DNA of 62,789 bases from UBA4582 sp047630175 (GTDB taxonomy: Bacteria; Pseudomonadota; Gammaproteobacteria; Pseudomonadales; Azotimanducaceae). Shown here in pieces: positions 28,380 to 36,843 of this stretch. The translations under genes were made by a program, and so were the position numbers. The notes below the pieces were generated by a model, which was given only the letters and a program-made list of their open reading frames with translations, made no database searches and was not told the origin of the DNA. Where the stretch lies: the NCBI GenBank assembly GCA_047630175.1, contig JBLHVI010000015.1, positions 1 to 62,789 of the forward strand. Reading direction: 5' to 3'. How positions within the stretch are numbered: the stretch's first letter is position 1; each line of letters starts with the position of its first letter.

Positions 28380-28713
28380 AGCTCGCCTAGATCAAAGCAA
28401 TTTCATGGCGCGGTAACTGAACAATAAGCGCAACGTTGCTAATGGGTATTATTTTGAATTAGCGAATTAATGAATAAAGCACTCCGTAGCTCTTAGAGAT
28501 CCATATCTTTATGAAATTCAGAGGATTAAAGACCGTATGAAAAGGCCTTTGCCTAACGTCTCTAACGTAGCGTTCTGAGCAAGCCGACCCGGCATAGCGA
28601 TTCCAAGTGAAGTAAACATTGCGTTCATAGTAGACTCACATGTATTGACGATTTGATCAACGCCGGACCGTGGCCCGGGGAACCTGCTCACACTCAACAC
28701 CATAGGATATATT
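28380..28713. other. Spacer before MBL-fold gene
   Basis: Nothing recognisable in 334 bases. It should contain the promoter of the gene at 28714; no convincing pair of boxes was identified. Confidence 0.45.
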
Positions 28714-29649
28714 ATGAAGTATCTTTGCTCGCTTCTACTGACCATTTGGCTTGTTCCAGCAGTAGCGGATCCCACAGAAATGCTTATGGCTAAGAATTGG
28801 ATACATGGGGCTCAAAACTGTGGCGCGAATCATGACCCCGCTATCGAGGTGTTGGCAGTCAGCCCTGACACCTATGTACTGCGTCAGAACAAATGCATTA
28901 ATGTCGAGGCGCCCTTTATTTATGTCTTCTTTGGCCAAGATACAGTCTTTATCCAAGACACAGGCGCCACTGAGAGCGCGCTAAAATTTCCAATTTATGC
29001 GACCGTTCAGCGACTAATAGCGGCAAGATTTGGCGCCAACAACGACAATAAGCCAACCATCCTAGTGACTCATTCCCACGGTCATTCTGACCACACAGCA
29101 GGCGACGATCAATTCAGAGACAAGAAAAACGTAGTATTAGTTGAAGCCACACGAGAAGCAGTCATTAAGCATTTTGACTTTAATAAATGGCCGCTAGGTG
29201 AAACAACGATAGATTTAGGCGGCAGAGAATTAACGCTGTTCCCCATACCCGGGCATCAAGACGCCAGCATAGCTGTGTACGACGCGCAGACTCAGTGGCT
29301 GCTCACTGGTGATACATTTTACCCGGGAAGGCTCTATGTGCGCGAATGGGCAGCGTACAAGACCAGCGTTCAATCGCTTGTAGATTTCACAGACGCGCAC
29401 CCCGTTGCAGCACTAATGGGAACCCACATAGAGATCAGCAGCACCCCCGGTGATATATTCGCATATGGATTAAATTATCAACCCAACGAAGCTCCCTTGC
29501 CACTCACCACTGACGATCTACAGGTGCTCAACGCTGTACTGATTGAAATGGGGAGCGAACCACAAGAGAGAACACTCGATAAATTCATGATCTCTCCCGT
29601 TGGGCCTGCAAAAAAGCTTATGGGGAAAATACTTGGCTGGATTTTTTGA
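28714..29649 (+). CDS. Secreted MBL-fold metallohydrolase
   Basis: A signal peptide (KYLCSLLLTIWLVPAVADP) precedes a metallo-beta-lactamase fold with the HGHSDH motif in VTHSHGHSDHTAGD, then PIPGHQDA, LLTGDTFYPG and MGTHIE, so the two-zinc ligands are all present. It would be periplasmic. The substrate could be a lactam, lactone or thioester; the sequence does not show it. AGGA lies six bases before the ATG. It is convergent with the epoxide-hydrolase-like gene (ten bases between stops). It is not closely similar to the two other MBL-fold proteins in the window. Confidence 0.85.
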   Translation: MKYLCSLLLTIWLVPAVADPTEMLMAKNWIHGAQNCGANHDPAIEVLAVSPDTYVLRQNKCINVEAPFIYVFFGQDTVFIQDTGATESALKFPIYATVQRLIAARFGANNDNKPTILVTHSHGHSDHTAGDDQFRDKKNVVLVEATREAVIKHFDFNKWPLGETTIDLGGRELTLFPIPGHQDASIAVYDAQTQWLLTGDTFYPGRLYVREWAAYKTSVQSLVDFTDAHPVAALMGTHIEISSTPGDIFAYGLNYQPNEAPLPLTTDDLQVLNAVLIEMGSEPQERTLDKFMISPVGPAKKLMGKILGWIF

Positions 29650-29659
29650 TCGAACGCGT

Positions 29660-30601
29660 CTAGTCCAGTCCACGTACAAATTTTTCCAGCGCTGCATTAG
29701 TCTCATCAGGTGCCTGCTGCTGCACCCAGTGTCCCACGTCGTCGATAATCGTGGTGCCGCGGAAATCGTCACAATCGACACCGGCGATTGCAAACAAATC
29801 CTTGCCCGGAATGAAGTGACGAACCGGGTCTAAGCTGCCCGCAATAAAACACGTGGGCTGCTGTATTTTTTTACCTCGCAGGTCTTCATTTTCAGCCGTG
29901 TCTTGGCGTTGGGCACGATAGCGGTTAAACGGGCCACGCATACCGCCCTTACTATGAGCATCGACATAGACCTGTAAGTCGGCGGCTGACATCCAAGCGG
30001 GGAATTCTGTCGGCACCGTGGTGCCCTGCAAATAGGTAGCGTCTCTAGGCTTATTGCTCTGGAGGCCATCGCTAAGTGCTAGGTAGATCGTCTTTAACAC
30101 GGTCAGCATATCGCCTTCAAATTCCGCTTCAGCAACCCCTTCTTGCTGAAAGTACAGCTGATAGAAAAACCGGTCTTTGTACATCGCATCATAAACATCC
30201 AGCACGCAGACGTCGGTTGCCGCGCGAAAAGGTACGCTGTGTAATGCCAACGCACGAATCTTCTGTGGGTACAACAAGGTGGTGGTCCACGCCACCGGTG
30301 CGCCCCAGTCGTGACCGAAAAGAATAACCGGTCCGTCTGTCAGCGCCTGCGCGACAGCGGCAACATCACTGGCAAGCTCACGCAATGTATAGGCGCTGAT
30401 CTCATGAGGCTTACTGCTACCGCCATAGCCTCGAACATCCATAGCGGCAACTTGGTAACCTCGTTCAGAAAAATATGCCAGCTGATGGCGCCAGGAGTAC
30501 CACAGCTCAGGCCAGCCATGGACGCAAAGTATCAGTGGACCCTCTCCTTCTACGGCGACTCGGAGCGTAATTTCACCATTCTTAACTTCCTGAAATTCCA
30601 T
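29660..30601 (-). CDS. Alpha/beta hydrolase, epoxide-hydrolase-like
   Basis: This is the epoxide hydrolase pattern: CVHGWPELWYSWR with the HGWP oxyanion loop, VRGYGGSSKP, GHDWGAPVAW with the Asp nucleophile, and DDVGHWVQQQAP with the catalytic His. The HGWPE-W-SWR form is characteristic of soluble epoxide hydrolases. Length and architecture are normal. AGGTCAG precedes ATG 30601. It stands alone next to the tetR gene, transcribed the same way but about 200 bases apart. It turns epoxides into diols in the cytoplasm; fluoroacetate-type activity cannot be excluded. Confidence 0.87.
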   Translation of the reverse strand: MEFQEVKNGEITLRVAVEGEGPLILCVHGWPELWYSWRHQLAYFSERGYQVAAMDVRGYGGSSKPHEISAYTLRELASDVAAVAQALTDGPVILFGHDWGAPVAWTTTLLYPQKIRALALHSVPFRAATDVCVLDVYDAMYKDRFFYQLYFQQEGVAEAEFEGDMLTVLKTIYLALSDGLQSNKPRDATYLQGTTVPTEFPAWMSAADLQVYVDAHSKGGMRGPFNRYRAQRQDTAENEDLRGKKIQQPTCFIAGSLDPVRHFIPGKDLFAIAGVDCDDFRGTTIIDDVGHWVQQQAPDETNAALEKFVRGLD

Positions 30602-30812
30602 GAATTCTGACCTGTTATGAGCGTTGCAGTGACTTTATCGTATTGCACTCAAGAAATGGAATTTAAACAGCGGTCTGTAGCGAATAGCTTGGGTACAGGC
30701 GCGGAACAGCGTGCTCTGACCGTTTTCAAGTCTTGCTGAATAACCGCTAACGCCAATCACCGAAGCAATGTGAATAAGATCAACACCTAGGCTACTTTTT
30801 TAGCCCATACCC

Positions 30813-31391
30813 TCAATAATCTAGCACTAACACGTCAATATATTTTTTAAATTGTCTATTCGCGGTTTGCTCCGAGAATGTACTGTTGACGATGCACTTC
30901 AGTGACACATTTTCAATGAATGCTATGACGCCTAGAGCCACCACGCTAGGCGGCAAGGTCAACCTTATTCGATGCTCTTTTTCGGCTTTTTCTAAACTAC
31001 GCGCTAAGGTTTCCTCGTCACCATTAATATTCAATAGTGCTAACAGCTCGTCATCTCTCAAGGCTTCCGACAGCATGTCGATATAAATCAGCAGCCCAGC
31101 TTTCCCCGACAAAGCCTTAATGATTTCTTTAGCTATGGCTCTTAACGAACCCTTGAAGTCTGTGGTGCTATCAAGCAATGCTAAGGCAGCCGCTATCTCT
31201 TGAGCATCGACAGCAGTGAAGGCTTGGATTAACGCCTTTTTATTTTTGAAGTAACGATAAATATTTCCCAAGCTCATGTCAGCTTCGGTCGCAATGTCGC
31301 GCATCGTCGTGTGGGCGAGACCCCGCTTCTGGAAGCACAGCTTTGCTGCACCAAGTATTCTATTTTGCTGTGCCTGAACAGACAATCTCAT
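30813..31391 (-). CDS. TetR-family transcriptional repressor
   Basis: The N-terminus has the TetR helix-turn-helix: RILGAAKLCFQKRGLAHTTM, RDIATEADMSLGNIYRYFKN and KKALIQAF. The remaining 130 residues form the helical ligand domain with no recognisable motif. It diverges from the operon starting at 31675, and two dyads TGAAC-N4-GTTCA lie in the 283-base spacer. They frame a strong promoter, so it very probably represses that operon and perhaps itself. The ligand is unknown but may be a lipid-like compound, given the neighbours. Confidence 0.9.
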   Translation of the reverse strand: MRLSVQAQQNRILGAAKLCFQKRGLAHTTMRDIATEADMSLGNIYRYFKNKKALIQAFTAVDAQEIAAALALLDSTTDFKGSLRAIAKEIIKALSGKAGLLIYIDMLSEALRDDELLALLNINGDEETLARSLEKAEKEHRIRLTLPPSVVALGVIAFIENVSLKCIVNSTFSEQTANRQFKKYIDVLVLDY

Positions 31392-31469
31392 TGCGTAACC
31401 ATAAAGTACTTAGAAACGACCTTCTAAAGTTTGCAGTTTTGCAGTTCCCACAGAACCAGTCAATAAAAT

Positions 31470-31487
31470 AATGAACATATGTTCATT
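31470..31487. promoter_or_regulatory. Perfect 18-base palindrome, TetR operator candidate O1
   Basis: AATGAACATATGTTCATT is an exact palindrome located six bases upstream of the -35 box of the operon promoter and between it and the tetR gene. Its core TGAAC-N4-GTTCA recurs at 31527. Confidence 0.8.
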
Positions 31488-31493
31488 TTCGTG

Positions 31494-31522
31494 TTGACAG
31501 CTCCCTTTCATCGGCAGATAAT
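31494..31522 (+). promoter_or_regulatory. Near-consensus sigma-70 promoter
   Basis: TTGACA (31494-31499), a 17-base spacer and GATAAT (31517-31522) match the housekeeping promoter at eleven of twelve positions. It points towards the gene at 31675, leaving a leader of about 145 bases. It is flanked by both operator dyads. Confidence 0.8.
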
Positions 31523-31526
31523 TGAG

Positions 31527-31540
31527 TGAACGCTTGTTCA
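31527..31540. promoter_or_regulatory. TetR operator candidate O2 over the transcription start
   Basis: TGAACGCTTGTTCA has the same five-base arms and four-base spacing as the core of O1, and lies where transcription should begin, a classic repressing position. Confidence 0.7.
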
Positions 31541-31674
31541 TTTATGGAGAATGTTCAAATTTTTGCAAGCTGAGCGCTTTCGATACCCTAGCGAGAGCCT
31601 GATTCGCAACGATAAAAAATTATCAGTCGACTTCAAAGGCGCTACAAACTCATTTACCATTCAAAAGGCACCTC

Positions 31675-32505
31675 ATGAAGAATTATTTCACAATACTTTT
31701 AGTCGCTTTTTCTTCTCTATCGATCGCTGACACAACGACCACAATAGAAACTCATACCTACCACTATGACCTTATGTTAGAGGCGCTAAATGTCGGCGAC
31801 ATGACCATAAAGATCGTCAGCCAAGCAGATGGCTCATATGTAATAGCTGAAAGCACAATGGTCGAGACTGAAGGCTGGTGGGGGGATATCAATGAGGTGT
31901 CAACTAAAATTGAAAATTATTCCCCTGAGGGCCGCTTTTTAAATGCGGATGTTAAGACACTGACTGGCAAAAAAGTCTTTTGGCGAAAAGCTGTGCTATC
32001 TGGCGATGAGCTTTGGGCGTCCTACACTCAGGTTGAAAATTTAAGCGAAAAAGAGCAAGGAGAATTCCTCGGTGTAGCCGTGGCCGTAGCAGGTAATTTA
32101 GTGGCGGGCCTAGGTGACTTATTGGCTGTTACTCAATTACTGTTTTCCGACAGTAGTGCCCCGATAGACAACATACGAATTTCTGCCAGCGCGTATGATA
32201 CCAGCTTTGTAAACCTGCCCCTTTATTGGGCGAGTAAGGAATACAAGCTACCTGCCAAGCTGAGCTTGTTTGACAGTAGCACATTGGAAATCAATACCTA
32301 TGACGTCGAATACCTTGGCACAAAGACATTTAAGCAGGGTTCCGAAGAGAGCTTCGTGGTCGCTTCATATTTTAAGTTTGCACCAAAAACTGGCCCGCAC
32401 CTCGAGGTTTGGTTCGCCGTTAGCAACGACAATAGCCCCTATTTTTACCAGGTGGCAGGTGCCGATGATGATGGTCCATTCCAAATTTTGCTCACACAAA
32501 AATAG
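31675..32505 (+). CDS. Periplasmic DUF3108/DUF6134-like protein
   Basis: A signal peptide (MKNYFTILLVAFSSLSIAD) is followed by a beta-rich domain: YHYDLMLEALNVGDMTIKI, IAESTMVETEGWWGD and a second half with YDVEYLGTKTF and LEVWFAVSNDNSPYFYQV. The pattern of paired strands ending with a WFA/S..N.P..Y segment is seen in DUF3108/DUF6134-type periplasmic proteins, which are often linked to lipid or polysaccharide handling. A short hydrophobic run (about 138-160) interrupts the fold. It is the first gene of the TetR-controlled operon and lies 19 bases before the hydrolase gene. Molecular role unknown. Confidence 0.6.
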   Translation: MKNYFTILLVAFSSLSIADTTTTIETHTYHYDLMLEALNVGDMTIKIVSQADGSYVIAESTMVETEGWWGDINEVSTKIENYSPEGRFLNADVKTLTGKKVFWRKAVLSGDELWASYTQVENLSEKEQGEFLGVAVAVAGNLVAGLGDLLAVTQLLFSDSSAPIDNIRISASAYDTSFVNLPLYWASKEYKLPAKLSLFDSSTLEINTYDVEYLGTKTFKQGSEESFVVASYFKFAPKTGPHLEVWFAVSNDNSPYFYQVAGADDDGPFQILLTQK

Positions 32506-32523
32506 CGCGCGGTGACGTAATTT

Positions 32524-33579
32524 ATGAACAGAACAATTTGGGCGCTATTTATTTTTCTGCTATGGCTCGCATTAGCGCTTTGTAGCGCCGCCGCGGTAGC
32601 ACAAAAAACGTATTTCCAAGATGGTGAAAATCGTCTTGAAGCCGTGTACTTGTTGCCGAGTCATCCCGAAGACCACAAAGGAATTGTATTATTCGTACAT
32701 GGTGATGGCCCCCTCGACTATGAGGCCGCGGGTTACTACCCACTAATATGGGATATCTTGCGTAAGCAAGGCTTCGCCATCTTTAGTTGGAGCAAACCAG
32801 GGGTTGGTGGATCATCAGGGCAGTGGCTTGATCAGTCTATGCTGGATCGACAAACCGAGGTGAAAGCTGCAATCAAGTTCGTCCGAAATCGATACCAGTA
32901 CTCGGGCGAACAAACAGGCTTATTAGGGTTTAGTCAGGCGGGTTGGGTTGTGCCTGCAGTAGCGCAGGGGAATCCCGAGGTAGGCTTTGTCATTGGTATT
33001 GGTTTTGCGATGGACTGGCAAACTCAATCTTGGTATCTGACTAAAACACGACTAGCTGCGGAAGGAAAAACGTCAGCTGAAATTGAGCACAGCTATGCAG
33101 AACACATCCAGGAAATTATCAGACTCAAGCAAAATATTGGCTATGAACGATATCGTAACGATAACCGGAAAGCGCCAGATCGGATGTCTGAAGCACGTTT
33201 CGCGTTTGTAAAAAGAAACTTATCAGCCAACGCGTCTAACGATTACAAAAATCTTAGCCAACCGATGTTGATACTGCTCGGAGAGCATGACCTAAATGTC
33301 GATATCAATGCAACGAAAAGCAGTCTGGCGAGCATCTTTCGCTACAGAAACAATGCTCAGGTCACCATTATCCCAAAAGCCAGCCATGGCTTACTGAAAG
33401 CAGAGGTTTTTCGTCAGCAAGTACCTGGGATACTTTTTTGGCTAAAACTTATGTGGACGGGAGAATCCGCGCTGGCAGTGGGCTTTCCACCAGTCTTGAA
33501 TGCGTGGATAGCTCAGCTAGAAACCATTCAACATGCCAAGAATAAATACAGCTGTGATCCTGTCAGCTATTTGCAATAG
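32524..33579 (+). CDS. Exported alpha/beta hydrolase (S33 aminopeptidase-like fold)
   Basis: A hydrophobic N-terminus (ALFIFLLWLALALCSAAAVA) looks like a signal peptide. The fold is shown by VLFVHGDGPLDYEA (oxyanion loop), FSWSKPGVGGSSG, the nucleophile elbow GLLGFSQAGWVVP with Ser, the acid in LLGEHDLNVD and the His in PKASHGLL. Similar secreted hydrolases cleave esters or short peptides in the periplasm. GGTGA precedes the ATG. It is second in the operon, between the DUF3108-like gene and the membrane acyltransferase-like gene. Confidence 0.8.
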   Translation: MNRTIWALFIFLLWLALALCSAAAVAQKTYFQDGENRLEAVYLLPSHPEDHKGIVLFVHGDGPLDYEAAGYYPLIWDILRKQGFAIFSWSKPGVGGSSGQWLDQSMLDRQTEVKAAIKFVRNRYQYSGEQTGLLGFSQAGWVVPAVAQGNPEVGFVIGIGFAMDWQTQSWYLTKTRLAAEGKTSAEIEHSYAEHIQEIIRLKQNIGYERYRNDNRKAPDRMSEARFAFVKRNLSANASNDYKNLSQPMLILLGEHDLNVDINATKSSLASIFRYRNNAQVTIIPKASHGLLKAEVFRQQVPGILFWLKLMWTGESALAVGFPPVLNAWIAQLETIQHAKNKYSCDPVSYLQ

Positions 33580-33605
33580 AAAATGCCACTGAGACTGTAT
33601 TGATT

Positions 33606-34661
33606 ATGATTCAAAACATTTCAACCAGCCGCCTCGATGGCCTAGATCTCGCAAGATTTGTCGCTTTTGTAGGCATGGTCATCGTAAACTTTAAGATTGC
33701 CATGGGTGCCGAAAGCGCCATTGATACCCCGCTCAGCGTATTTTTAGAGGCACTAGAAGGGAGAGCTGCAGCCACATTTGTTGTATTGGCAGGCATTGGC
33801 TTGGGTTTGGCAGCAGCCAACTCCAACCACCGCCAGATGGTTACAGTCACGTTGAAGCGCGCTGCATTCCTGTTAGTGTTAGGTCTACTTAACGCTCTCG
33901 TTTTTGAAGCTGATATTTTACATTACTACGCTTTTTACTTTTTGTTTGGCGCTTTCTTCCTAGCCACCTCTACGCGAGTTCTGTTTGGTACTATTTTAGC
34001 GCTCAACATCTTTTTCAGCGCAATGTTATTCACACTTGACTACGACTTAGGATGGGGCGATGGCTATCGTTATCTAGATTTCTGGACACCAGTCGGGTTT
34101 TTTCGAAACCTGTTTTTCAATGGATGGCACCCAGTCATTCCATGGTTAAGCTTTCTGCTTTTCGGGATACTGCTTAGCCGATTGCAATTAGGTAATCGCA
34201 CGGTGCAGACCCGCATGATTGGTCTGAGCGCTGGCGTATTCTTTGCCAATGAAATTCTATCTATCACGCTTAAAAACCTGGCAGCCGAAGTTGCGCCAGA
34301 AATGGTCGAATTGCTTGGTACAGGACCAATACCTCCCATGCCGCTTTACATGGTGGCCGGAATGAGCGTATCCGTCGCTATTATCGGCCTATGCCTGCGA
34401 ATCTCACAATGGTGCCAACAGATCGGAATTTTGCAAGTGATCGCTCCAGCGGGGAGACAAACCTTGACGCTTTACATCGCGCATATCTTCATTGGCATGG
34501 GCACAATGGAGGAACTGGGGCTACTCGGCGGTGAGTCTTTACCAACGGCAGTATCCGCGGGGTTGATATTCAGCATAGTCGCGGTAGTTTATGCCTACTT
34601 TTGGTCGAGAAGGTTTAAACGTGGCCCGATAGAATCCGTCATGCGCAAGATTGCTGGCTGA
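33606..34661 (+). CDS. DUF418/heparan-acetyltransferase-like membrane protein
   Basis: The opening RLDGLDLARFVAFVGMVIVN is the signature of the DUF418/DUF1624 (heparan-alpha-glucosaminide N-acetyltransferase-like) inner-membrane family, and about nine to ten hydrophobic helices follow. A late motif GRQTLTLYIAHIFIG matches the usual G...LT.Y..H segment of DUF418. Members are thought to move acyl groups across or at the inner membrane, but few are characterised. The ATG at 33606 is preferred over a TTG six bases upstream. It is the third gene of the TetR-controlled operon. Confidence 0.75.
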   Translation: MIQNISTSRLDGLDLARFVAFVGMVIVNFKIAMGAESAIDTPLSVFLEALEGRAAATFVVLAGIGLGLAAANSNHRQMVTVTLKRAAFLLVLGLLNALVFEADILHYYAFYFLFGAFFLATSTRVLFGTILALNIFFSAMLFTLDYDLGWGDGYRYLDFWTPVGFFRNLFFNGWHPVIPWLSFLLFGILLSRLQLGNRTVQTRMIGLSAGVFFANEILSITLKNLAAEVAPEMVELLGTGPIPPMPLYMVAGMSVSVAIIGLCLRISQWCQQIGILQVIAPAGRQTLTLYIAHIFIGMGTMEELGLLGGESLPTAVSAGLIFSIVAVVYAYFWSRRFKRGPIESVMRKIAG

Positions 34662-34766
34662 GGCCTACGACGTCTAACCCAGACTAATTGGCAGAGTCAG
34701 GCAACGCGTCAGAAATCTCATCGATAATATCGGCTATGGTCACCCTATAAGCCACGGAAAAAAATC

Positions 34767-36137
34767 ATGACTGCAGACGTTCCAAGCACTCACCAGAAAG
34801 CGTTGTATCTCAATCTAGACAATAAAGTCTATGGTAGTTTCGCTGAAATCGGTGCCGCTCAAGAGGTCGCGCGATGGTTCTTCCGGGTTGGCGCAGCTGC
34901 GGGCACTATTGCCAAAACTATCTCTGCCTATGACATGCAGGTAAGCGATAAGATTTACGGTGAGGCCGGCCGCTATGTCTCACGCGAGCGCGTTGAGTCC
35001 ATGCTGGACAAAGAATACAACCTGCTGGTTGAGCGGCTCACAGAAAAACACGGACAAGACACCCGCTTTTTCGCCTTCTGCAACACGGTGTCTGCGCGTA
35101 ATTTCGCCGGCACCAATGAGTGTCACGGCTGGATGGGGTTACGATTCCAATCTAAAGTTGGGGGCCAGCCCAATACCATTATTTTGCACATCAACATGCT
35201 AGACGACACGAACTTGGCGCAGCAAGAGGCCGTTGGGGTACTTGGGGTCAACATGGTCTATGCCGCGTTCTTTGGCAATAACGCCGGACTTTCAGCAATT
35301 CATAGCCTCGTTGACAATATCAGTGCAGGCAGATTAGAGGCCGACTTAATTGATGCTTCCGGGCCAGCATTTGCTGGCATGGACGCCGTAGCTGCAGGCA
35401 TGGCCTTAGTGCAAAGCGGTCTCGCTGAAGCCATATTGCTCAATGGCGATGGAATTCAAACCCCGCCAACGGAAATTCTACGTAAACGCCCAGCAATCAT
35501 CAAACGTACCTCTCAGCGCTACGCTTCCACAATGGGCTCTAACGCATTTAGTGCCAGTAACCGCCAGCTGGTAGCTAGCATGCCTGTGGGCAGCAAAGCA
35601 CCACTGCTGATAACAGAATTTAGCATCAACAGCGTGCACGCCGGTTGCGGTAGCGCTACCGCTACCGCAACCGCTACCAATGGCGATGTCGATGTCGATG
35701 TCGACCGACTACTGACGCACGTGCGCGGCCTACTGGTCCAGAACGAATGGGTAATGATTACCGGTTTGCGCCAAAGCTTTAGATTAAGCAGTTATGTTCG
35801 ACGCTACTCGCAACAGCCGCTACGATTTGTGCTGGGCGTATCCACATTGACCATGTTGTTTTCTGAACGTTTTTACCACGATTCTGGTACGGAAGTTCTC
35901 GAGGCTATTGGTAAGCTTTTCACCAACGGCGTTAAGATATACGTAATGCCGATGTCAGTTGAGCGCGTTAAGGCCCATCTGGACGCCGTCAGTTCTGCCG
36001 ACAATTGGTTTGAAATAACAGGTAGCGGAAAAATGGTGAGCATGCGCAGGATCACCTTCCAAGGCCCCATGCAAAGACTTTTCCAATATCTGCTGGAATC
36101 AGAATGCATTGAAGAATTGCCATTTGAAGCTATCTAG
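34767..36137 (+). CDS. Conserved soluble protein of unknown function (456 residues)
   Basis: The start KALYLNLDNKVYGSFAEIGA, then QEVARWFFRVG and GTIAKTISAYDM, followed by RYVSRERVESMLDKEY, NECHGWMGLRFQ and LNGDGIQTPPTEILRKRP, mark a conserved bacterial family carried under inconsistent database names. It has no signal peptide or membrane helix and looks cytosolic, with an alpha/beta composition. I cannot assign an activity. A low-complexity insertion (SATATATATNGDVDVDVD, about residues 296-313) is made of hexanucleotide repeats in a family loop and looks recently expanded. It is 105 bases after the membrane gene, probably in the same operon. Confidence 0.75.
   Translation: MTADVPSTHQKALYLNLDNKVYGSFAEIGAAQEVARWFFRVGAAAGTIAKTISAYDMQVSDKIYGEAGRYVSRERVESMLDKEYNLLVERLTEKHGQDTRFFAFCNTVSARNFAGTNECHGWMGLRFQSKVGGQPNTIILHINMLDDTNLAQQEAVGVLGVNMVYAAFFGNNAGLSAIHSLVDNISAGRLEADLIDASGPAFAGMDAVAAGMALVQSGLAEAILLNGDGIQTPPTEILRKRPAIIKRTSQRYASTMGSNAFSASNRQLVASMPVGSKAPLLITEFSINSVHAGCGSATATATATNGDVDVDVDRLLTHVRGLLVQNEWVMITGLRQSFRLSSYVRRYSQQPLRFVLGVSTLTMLFSERFYHDSGTEVLEAIGKLFTNGVKIYVMPMSVERVKAHLDAVSSADNWFEITGSGKMVSMRRITFQGPMQRLFQYLLESECIEELPFEAI
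35655..35702 (+). repeat. Hexanucleotide microsatellites inside a coding region
   Basis: Four GCTACC-type units (35655-35678, one being GCAACC) encode alternating Ala-Thr, and three GATGTC units (35685-35702) encode alternating Asp-Val. Six-base units keep the frame, so length may vary without disrupting the protein. Confidence 0.85.
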
Positions 36138-36294
36138 CCAATTTTCACCTCACTAGTCTATAATTGCGAGCCAGCATTAGCGCGACAAAGCTTTTGCACA
36201 TTATATTTGGCTACCCCCGTCTTTTAAAAAAGAGCCAGAAACCCTGTTTGGATACAACCAAGGTCGCAAAACCAACACACAATTGGATGATGTC

Positions 36295-36759
36295 ATGAGC
36301 AAAGATTCGGCGAGTCTAGAAGAAGGTCACATTCGTTTGAACAACAAGCAGCGCCTATTCGCGCGCTTTTCATCATTAATCTTAGTGGATTTGACCGTAC
36401 TCAACTTCCTCAACGAGTACTGGAGCCAGCTGACCATTGACACGTTCTCTAGCTCTTTTTTAGCAGCAATCATGCTTCAGTTTCTTTTGGTCGGGACTTT
36501 CAAACTCGAGCATATTGTCGCCGAATACTTCAAATCGATGGGGTCACGCGCGGCAAAATTCTACCGACTCATTTGCACCTATCTGATTTTAGTCGTGTCT
36601 AAATTCGTCATGTTGGGTGCCATAAACTTTGTCTTAGGCGATGCCATACATTTCGCCGGTCCCTATCATGGCGTTGCTACCTTTGTGGTTGTCGTCATAG
36701 CCATCGTTGTTGTTGAGAAAAACTTTTTGCGTATTTTGACCTCGTTAGAAGAAACCTAG
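36295..36759 (+). CDS. Small four-helix inner-membrane protein
   Basis: About 154 residues with four hydrophobic segments: SSLILVDLTVLNFL, AAIMLQFLLVGTF, YLILVVSKFVMLGAINFVL and ATFVVVVIAIVVV. Charged ends (KNKQRLFARF-like N-terminus) suggest both termini in the cytoplasm. I do not recognise a named family. It follows the conserved unknown gene by about 157 bases and may be the last gene of the TetR-controlled unit. ATG 36295 is preferred to a TTG twelve bases upstream. Confidence 0.7.
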   Translation: MSKDSASLEEGHIRLNNKQRLFARFSSLILVDLTVLNFLNEYWSQLTIDTFSSSFLAAIMLQFLLVGTFKLEHIVAEYFKSMGSRAAKFYRLICTYLILVVSKFVMLGAINFVLGDAIHFAGPYHGVATFVVVVIAIVVVEKNFLRILTSLEET

Positions 36760-36843
36760 AAAGGCTACAAGGCGTTTAGCCATTAACGCTCCGAATCTCG
36801 CCTGCGTCAGTCCGTTTGTGACACTTGAGTCTGACCCGGCAAC

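Noticed and set aside
31470..31540. Considered as a transposon end or attachment site
   Set aside because: The dyads fit operators around a good promoter in a tetR-divergent spacer, and no transposase or target duplication is present.
34767..36137. Considered as a TonB-dependent receptor (a name sometimes attached to this family)
   Set aside because: No signal peptide, plug domain or beta-barrel pattern is present.
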